DNA from: Phycisphaerales bacterium
Lineage (GTDB): Bacteria; Planctomycetota; Phycisphaerae; Tepidisphaerales; Tepidisphaeraceae
Assembly: GCA_028288905.1 (NCBI GenBank)
Contig: JAQGHJ010000969.1
Coordinates: 1-10,185, forward strand
Reading direction: 5' to 3'
DNA: 10,185 bases
The position numbers were made by a program, and so were the translations under genes. Below the pieces are notes generated by a model, which saw only the letters and a program-made list of their open reading frames with translations, was not told the DNA's origin and ran no database searches. Shown piece by piece: positions 6,801 through 10,185 of this stretch (its first letter is position 1; each line of letters starts with the position of its first letter).

Positions 6801-7672
6801 AATCGTCGGCCGCCGCCATGCCGCACCCGTCGCTGCCGGACGTGGACGAGCTGCCGGAAACCGAGCTTTTGAAGTTCGAAAAGGAACTGCTCGGGTTCTA
6901 CATCACGAGCCACCCGCTGACCGAGCACCAGTTCGCGATGGAGCACTACACCACCGCGACGACGAAGGACGCGCTCGGGCTGGCGGAGGGGACGGAGGTG
7001 ACGATCGGCGGGATGGTCAGCCGGGTGAAGAAGGTGCTGACGAAGAACGGCCGCAGCGCCGGCATGCCGATGGCGATCATCACGATGGAGGACCTGGACG
7101 GGCAGATCGACGGGACGATGTTCGCCGAGACGTACGCCGAGGTGTGCGCCAAGTACCCGACGGCCGTGGCGGCCGAGAGCATCGTGTTCGTCCGCGGGAA
7201 GGTCGACCGCAAGCGGGAGACGCCGAGTCTGCTGATCAACGAGGTGATCCCGGTCGCCGACGCGGTGTCGAAGCTGACGACGACGGTCGCGATCAAGCTG
7301 GACGCCGGCCGGCACGACAGTGAGGTGGCCGCCCGGCTGGAGGAGGTGCTGCGGAAGCACAAGGGCGGGACCGAGGTGTACCTGCAGGTGACCACGAGCC
7401 CGACGCAGAAGGTGACGATGCGGCTGGACCGCGAGCGGTTTGTGAAGCCGACGCGGGACCTGGTCGACGACCTCGACCACCTGCTCGGCGGCGGGGCCGC
7501 GATGATGTGCGGGGCCGGCACGAAGCGGGCGAAGCTGCGGGCGGCCCAGCAGCAACAGCCGCTGTTCGAGGGCGGCACCGACCCGGCCGGCGGCCCGTCC
7601 GCGGCCGACGCCGGGATGGCGGCGGACCCGCAGGCGGTCGTGGACGCGGAGATGGAGATGGCCGAGGCGTGA
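3806..7672 (+). CDS. dnaE: DNA polymerase III alpha subunit
   Basis: This is the catalytic subunit of the replicative polymerase, 1288 residues against 1160 in E. coli. The N-terminal PHP domain (about 6-285) has HLHVHTHYSLLDG and appears to keep all nine metal ligands: H10, H12, D19, H44, E69, H90, C140, D208, H210. The polymerase core has PDIDID with catalytic D456 and D458, and KMDFLGLRT with D604. Helix-hairpin-helix sequence lies near 905-960, the internal clamp-binding motif QLSMF at 991-995, an OB fold at about 1062-1150, and a C-terminal domain and tail ending in a second QQPLF-like motif (1250-1254). Extra segments are residues 295-340 between PHP and palm, and a Lys/Ala/Pro-rich loop at 878-899. 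The start is ATG 3806 because conserved PHP sequence begins at once; the open frame upstream has no homology-like content. GGAGG at 3788-3792 is a rather distant ribosome site (13 bases). Codons 694-754 are unusually A/T-ending. The gene converges on the zinc-ribbon gene. Confidence 0.97.
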   Translation: MPTAPFAHLHVHTHYSLLDGACKIPELVKRAKGLGMEALAITDHGCMFGVIEFYNECKKQGVKPLIGMEAYMAPGDRRDRQAVGGETAFHMVLLAQNLEGYHNLLKLSSTAYREGFYYKPRIDKESLMAHSKGLIATSACLGGEIPTAFMKRDGKAAKAAAETYLEIFGPDRFFIEVQKQGIKEQDMVNPELVDLAKRVGVGIVGTNDVHFLNKDDHFAHDVLCCISMGRQVAEEGRMRYPEHLYLKSPQEMAEVMAELPIEAIENTGRVAEMCDLSLDFSKRYAPVYRVPKEKLRGTGSQPVLPSPATATDGAGDGEAKEGGGGEHGSQTRVTGEAVQAVVATPTKADDELYLRQLCEDGLVWRYGTTEVSVAVRDRLEKELTVIAGKGFCSYFLIVWDFCNYARDKGIPVGARGSGVGTMVGFLLGLCNVDPIEYGLLFERFMDPSRSEMPDIDIDICQDGRQGVIEYVRQKYGHVAQIITFGTLAAKAVCKDVGRVMGFPLAVTDRITKLIPGLPGTTLDKALKGPELAELYASDPQVKQIIDIGKRLEGLCRNAGCHAAGVIIADQPLDGIVPLYKDKDDNVLTQYEGPIAEKVGLLKMDFLGLRTLSVITRAVDLVKKMHGKVLDVEKLDLTDKTVLDLFCRGETRGVFQFESGGMQDLLMKMRPDRVEDLIAANALYRPGPMELIPTYCGRKHGREEVPKVHPVMDAILDETYGIMVYQEQVMQIFNGLGGIELSAAYKLIKAISKKMSDVIAKFRPEFLKGCVAKGVAEDKADEIFELILKFGGYGFNKSHSSRYAIVAFQTGYLKTYHPVEYMAALLTYEMGTTEKVVEYIEECRRMTLPDGTKGIKVLPPDVNISDLDFTPVYVDAEVPKPKGRKKAAAGAAAFDEPPPKVGTIRFGLAAVRGVGSKAVEAIIAERAKGGPFKSLYDFCERVDLRAVTKGTIEALIKCGAFGGMGKRAALMQAMDAAVEAGQRTQADKRNGQLSMFGSAQSSAAAMPHPSLPDVDELPETELLKFEKELLGFYITSHPLTEHQFAMEHYTTATTKDALGLAEGTEVTIGGMVSRVKKVLTKNGRSAGMPMAIITMEDLDGQIDGTMFAETYAEVCAKYPTAVAAESIVFVRGKVDRKRETPSLLINEVIPVADAVSKLTTTVAIKLDAGRHDSEVAARLEEVLRKHKGGTEVYLQVTTSPTQKVTMRLDRERFVKPTRDLVDDLDHLLGGGAAMMCGAGTKRAKLRAAQQQQPLFEGGTDPAGGPSAADAGMAADPQAVVDAEMEMAEA
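4695..4803. repeat. inverted palindrome pair inserted in dnaE
   Basis: The first palindrome, GCACGGGTT-CGC-AACCCGTGC (4695-4715), has perfect 9-bp arms. The second (4783-4803) has outer arms ACACGG and CCGTGT, and its reverse complement matches the first at 16 of 21 positions. The bases between contain a CTTCCCTCCCCC tract and its rough complement GGAAGGGGGCGG, so the whole 109 bases read as one large inverted repeat. It encodes residues of a Gly/Pro/Thr/Ala-rich linker (about 297-333) between PHP and palm and keeps the frame. This looks like a palindromic repeat element tolerated at a surface linker. Confidence 0.6.
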
Positions 7673-7758
7673 GCGGACGGCGTCGTGGTGGCGGCCGGGC
7701 GGATGCGAAAGGGGTCACGGAGCGATCGCCCCACTGACTGCGGGGTGCGGCACGGCCG

Positions 7759-8367
7759 CTACGCCCCGGTCGGCGAGCCGCACTCCGGACAGGTCCCGGT
7801 CACGTTCCCGTCAAGGACGTAGTCGCACTCGGTGCACCGCCGTCCGGCCAGTGGGAGCAGAGCATCGATCGCTCCGCCCAATGTGAGGGTCTCGATGTTC
7901 GACCATTCGGCCGTCGTCATTCGGCGGTCCAGCCGGTCGCCCACCGCCAACGCGACAGCCCTGCCGGGCGTGAGGACGCCGCCCAAATTGCAGAGGGTGC
8001 TCATCGGGTCGCCGGGGACGAAACGGGCGTTCGGCCAATTTAGTTCGCGGGCCAACGTCTGGCACAGGAAGTAAGCCAGTTCCCGGCGGGCTGGGTCCGG
8101 GCCCCAAACGTCCCGCGGCACCGGAGGGCGGGCCAGCAGCACGCCCCGCGCGAATTCCACCGCCGGGCGGAAGCGTGCCTGTTGCATCAGATGCCCCACT
8201 GCCCATCCAACCACCCTGATCCACCACATCAGGCGTTCGAACGCTCCCGCCGGGGGCACGATGTCCGACAGCTTGGGTAACGGCTCCCAAGGATCTTTTC
8301 CGCTCGTTGCGCCGGGCACTGGCGCGTCGGCTCCCGCGCTCGCACGCCCGAGGGTAGATCCATCCAT
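7759..8367 (-). CDS. hypothetical protein with C-terminal zinc ribbon
   Basis: This 202-residue protein is not one I recognise. Its last part has two CxxC pairs, C178-T-E-C181 and C193-P-E-C196, a typical zinc ribbon. Upstream are a hydrophobic, Trp-rich segment (LMWWIRVVGWAVGHLM, about residues 46-61), which could be a short membrane or amphipathic helix, and a charged middle region with ELAYFLCQTLARELNWPNARF. The N-terminal 40 residues are Ala/Gly/Pro-rich. I start at ATG 8367. A longer frame exists, reaching 8871, but its extra N-terminus is the antisense of the cytochrome gene and shows no protein-like content. GTG 8397 is an alternative start. The gene converges with dnaE (86-base gap) and diverges from the cytochrome gene. 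Function unknown; such ribbons usually bind nucleic acid, protein or simply stabilise the fold. Confidence 0.7.
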   Translation of the reverse strand: MDGSTLGRASAGADAPVPGATSGKDPWEPLPKLSDIVPPAGAFERLMWWIRVVGWAVGHLMQQARFRPAVEFARGVLLARPPVPRDVWGPDPARRELAYFLCQTLARELNWPNARFVPGDPMSTLCNLGGVLTPGRAVALAVGDRLDRRMTTAEWSNIETLTLGGAIDALLPLAGRRCTECDYVLDGNVTGTCPECGSPTGA

Positions 8368-8405
8368 ATCCGGCTCTGGCTCAGTGCGACCCGCCACAGG
8401 CCGCC

Positions 8406-8413
8406 AGTATAAG
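8406..8413. promoter_or_regulatory. overlapping -10-like elements, divergent promoter candidate
   Basis: The minus strand reads TATACT (8411-8406) and the plus strand TATAAG (8408-8413), each 5 of 6 to TATAAT. They lie in the 127-base gap between the divergent zinc-ribbon and cytochrome genes. No good -35 is found at 16-18 bases on either strand. If the minus-strand element is used, the zinc-ribbon transcript would start about 30 bases before its ATG. Confidence 0.25.
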
Positions 8414-8494
8414 ATACGCCCGTCCGAAACCGTCGGCAGGCGTTCGTGGCGCGCCACTGCCGGCTTCGTTCCGTAACTCAGGTGGGGCGTCGTG

Positions 8495-10185
8495 ATGGCT
8501 ATTGAACGGCGGCAAATCAGGTTCGGCTGCGTGGTAGCCCTGTGCTGCGGGTTGCTGTCCGCCGCGATGCTGCGGCCCACCGACGCCGCAGACGGTCGGC
8601 CCAACGTCGCCGCCGTCGGACAACCGACGGCGACTGCCGACCGCCCATCCGCCCCACCGCTGCCGCCCTCCGCCGGGCCGGTCGACGCCCCCGGCGTCGC
8701 CGTCACATTTTCCCCCGCCGGCCGAGAGGACGACCCGGCCGCGGCCGACACGCGGGCCGCCCGGATAATCGCTTTGTACGTCCCGGCCGGGGCGGGACCG
8801 AGCCCGTTCGTCGCGTCGCCGAAGTTCGTCGCCGCGTACGACGGCGCGATCGTGCTGCGGTTGCGGGACACCTACACCTTCTCGGCCGTCGGGCGGGGCA
8901 AGCTCACGGTCACCGTCAACGGCAAGCCGGCATTGTCGATCGAGGGGGACGACCTGTCGGCCGCCCCCGCCGCTCCGGGCGTCCGGCTGAACAAGGGGAA
9001 GAACGCGGTGCGGGTGCGGTACGAGCCGCCGGCCGACGGAGGCGCGACGTTCCGGCTCCTCTGGACGGCGAAGGGCGAGACGTTCGCCGAACCGATCCCG
9101 CCGACCGCGCTCGTCCACGACGCCGCCGCCCCGGCCGTCGCCGCTGGTGAGCGGTTACGGGCGGGTCGGCAACTGCTGGCGGACCTGCGGTGCGCCAGGT
9201 GCCACACAGCGCCGGAACTGTCGGACGTCGTTCCTCTGCCCGCGCGGGGTGGTGCCGCGGCGGCGCCGCCCGCCGGCACGGCTGCGGCGACGTCCCGTCT
9301 GACGGTGATGCTGGAACTCGCGGCCGACGCACCGGACCTGTCCGCCGCCGGGCAGCGGCTCAACCGGGACTGGCTGGCCGCATGGATCAACGACCCGCGG
9401 GCACTTCGGCCGACGGCCCATATGCCGCGGGTGTTCGCCCCGCCCGGTGATGACCCGGCCGCGACCGACCCGCGGGCGGCCGACGTGGCGGCGTACGTCG
9501 CGACGCTCGTCGACGGCAAGAGAACGCCGCCGCCGCCCGCTGCCGACGTCGCGGCGGTCGCGCGGGGCGGGCAGTTGTTCACCCACCTGAACTGCGTCGT
9601 TTGCCACGAGCCGCCGGGCGGGTCGGTGGGCGCCGCGGGTGCCGCGGTGGGCGAGCCCGGAAAGGGCAAAGCGGACGAGGAGGGGGCTAACACCCCAGCT
9701 GCCCCGATCGGCGACGCCCCGAGCGGCGGGAACACCGCGGGGGCGGGAGGTGCCTCGACACCAAGCGGGGCGTCTCCGCCGGCCCGCGTTCCGCTGAAGT
9801 ACGTGAAGGCGAAGTTCAAGCCGGGCGCGTTGGCCGCCTTCCTGCTGAACCCGTCGGCCCACTACGCGTGGGTCCGGATGCCGAACTTCCGGTTCACGAC
9901 CGACGAAGCGGCCGCCGTGGCCGCGTTCCTGCTGGCCGAGGCGAACGGCGCGCTGCCCGCGAGCCCGCCGGCCGGCGACCCGGTTCGGGGCAAGGCGCTC
10001 GTCGAGTCGTCCGGCTGCTTGAACTGCCACGTGGCCGGTCCGGCCAAGAGTACGTTGAAGGCACCGGCACTGGCCCAGATCGGCAAGGACGCGTGGGGCC
10101 GGGGCTGCATGACCGCAGATGCTCCTTCTGCCGACGACGCGTCCTCACCCGCCAAACCGCCCGCCCTCGCCGACACCGCTGGCGG
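8495..10185 (+). CDS. secreted multi-heme cytochrome c with PA14-like domain, partial
   Basis: This gene runs off the right edge with no stop, 563 codons so far. The start is ATG 8495, preceded by AGGTGGGG (8480-8487) at a good ribosome-site distance; GTG 8492 is an alternative. Residues 1-32 form a Sec signal peptide (basic RRQIRF, hydrophobic CVVALCCGLLSAAML, cleavage near TDAA), so the protein acts outside the cytoplasmic membrane. Residues about 68-208 resemble a PA14-type beta-sandwich, with the pattern YTF...G.LTVTVNGK...L..G.N.VRVRYE...FRLLW...EPIPPTALVH. Heme-binding motifs are CARCH (233-237), CVVCH (367-371) and CLNCH (508-512). M310 (AHMPRV) and M462 (RMPNF) are likely axial ligands of the first two domains. 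Low-complexity Gly/Ala/Pro segments interrupt the heme domains, notably 376-431. Planctomycetes have many large cytochromes of this build, mostly of unknown function, perhaps in electron transfer or polymer degradation. The downstream half is missing. Confidence 0.88.
   Translation, partial: MAIERRQIRFGCVVALCCGLLSAAMLRPTDAADGRPNVAAVGQPTATADRPSAPPLPPSAGPVDAPGVAVTFSPAGREDDPAAADTRAARIIALYVPAGAGPSPFVASPKFVAAYDGAIVLRLRDTYTFSAVGRGKLTVTVNGKPALSIEGDDLSAAPAAPGVRLNKGKNAVRVRYEPPADGGATFRLLWTAKGETFAEPIPPTALVHDAAAPAVAAGERLRAGRQLLADLRCARCHTAPELSDVVPLPARGGAAAAPPAGTAAATSRLTVMLELAADAPDLSAAGQRLNRDWLAAWINDPRALRPTAHMPRVFAPPGDDPAATDPRAADVAAYVATLVDGKRTPPPPAADVAAVARGGQLFTHLNCVVCHEPPGGSVGAAGAAVGEPGKGKADEEGANTPAAPIGDAPSGGNTAGAGGASTPSGASPPARVPLKYVKAKFKPGALAAFLLNPSAHYAWVRMPNFRFTTDEAAAVAAFLLAEANGALPASPPAGDPVRGKALVESSGCLNCHVAGPAKSTLKAPALAQIGKDAWGRGCMTADAPSADDASSPAKPPALADTAG
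9710..9777. repeat. inverted repeat in the cytochrome insert
   Basis: GGCGACGCCCCG (9710-9721) and CGGGGCGTCTCC (9766-9777) pair at 11 of 12 positions across 44 bases. They lie within codons for the low-complexity segment (residues 376-431) that separates heme motif CVVCH from the rest of its domain. A similar arrangement is seen in the dnaE and crtB inserts, although the sequences differ. Confidence 0.4.

Noticed and set aside
5948..7555. 535-residue minus-strand open frame under dnaE
   Set aside because: Same reason: a shadow frame opposite the dnaE second half, with no domain signature.
7673..7758. Terminator between convergent dnaE and the zinc-ribbon gene
   Set aside because: Only a poor CGCCCC/GGGGTGCG pairing with a bulge is visible and no T-run follows on either strand.
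8368..8871. N-terminal extension of the zinc-ribbon protein
   Set aside because: The extra 168 codons are antisense to the cytochrome signal peptide and PA14-like region and use atypical composition; ATG 8367 is the better start.
8872..10030. Minus-strand open frames opposite the cytochrome gene
   Set aside because: The plus strand has a signal peptide, PA14-like pattern and three CxxCH motifs in one frame, so the antisense frames are shadows.

Overview
The window is very GC-rich with a strong G/C bias at third codon positions. It carries a carotenoid-type pair, a PHP-active-looking DnaE and a secreted multi-heme cytochrome c fused to a PA14-like beta-sandwich. That mix, with GC-rich low-complexity insertions in conserved proteins, suggests a planctomycete of the Gemmata group. 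This is an inference from gene content and style, because no rRNA is present to confirm it.

Layout, left to right. Positions 1-854 hold no convincing gene. They are GC-rich, with several hairpins and an inverted, MITE-like pair of CCCTCACCC/CCCTCC-type repeats. Positions 855-2030 (minus) encode a CrtC-family carotenoid 1,2-hydratase-like protein. After an intergenic stretch with a TGACGCT-flanked hairpin, positions 2322-3389 (minus) encode a CrtB-type phytoene/squalene synthase family enzyme. The two minus-strand genes probably belong to one carotenoid pathway: head-to-head prenyl condensation first, then hydration of the polyene end. A 416-base divergent region (3390-3805), with an AT-richer island around 3515-3600, separates crtB from dnaE.

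dnaE (3806-7672, plus) encodes the catalytic alpha subunit of DNA polymerase III. It has an apparently complete PHP metal site, the polymerase aspartates, a clamp-binding motif and an OB fold. It also has an extra low-complexity linker between PHP and palm, encoded by two palindromes in inverted orientation, and a patch of atypical AT-ending codons around 5886-6067. A convergent small gene (7759-8367, minus) encodes an unrecognised protein with a C-terminal four-cysteine zinc ribbon. Divergent from it, a large secreted cytochrome c gene (8495 to the right edge, plus) runs off the window, with three CxxCH motifs so far.

The most interesting shared feature is that four otherwise conserved genes (crtC-like, crtB, dnaE, cytochrome c) carry Gly/Ala/Pro/Ser-rich loops whose DNA contains inverted repeats. 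This would fit palindromic elements that insert in frame into coding sequence, but short palindromes are common in GC-rich DNA, so only a genome-wide repeat search can decide. No tRNA, rRNA, CRISPR array or transposase was seen.
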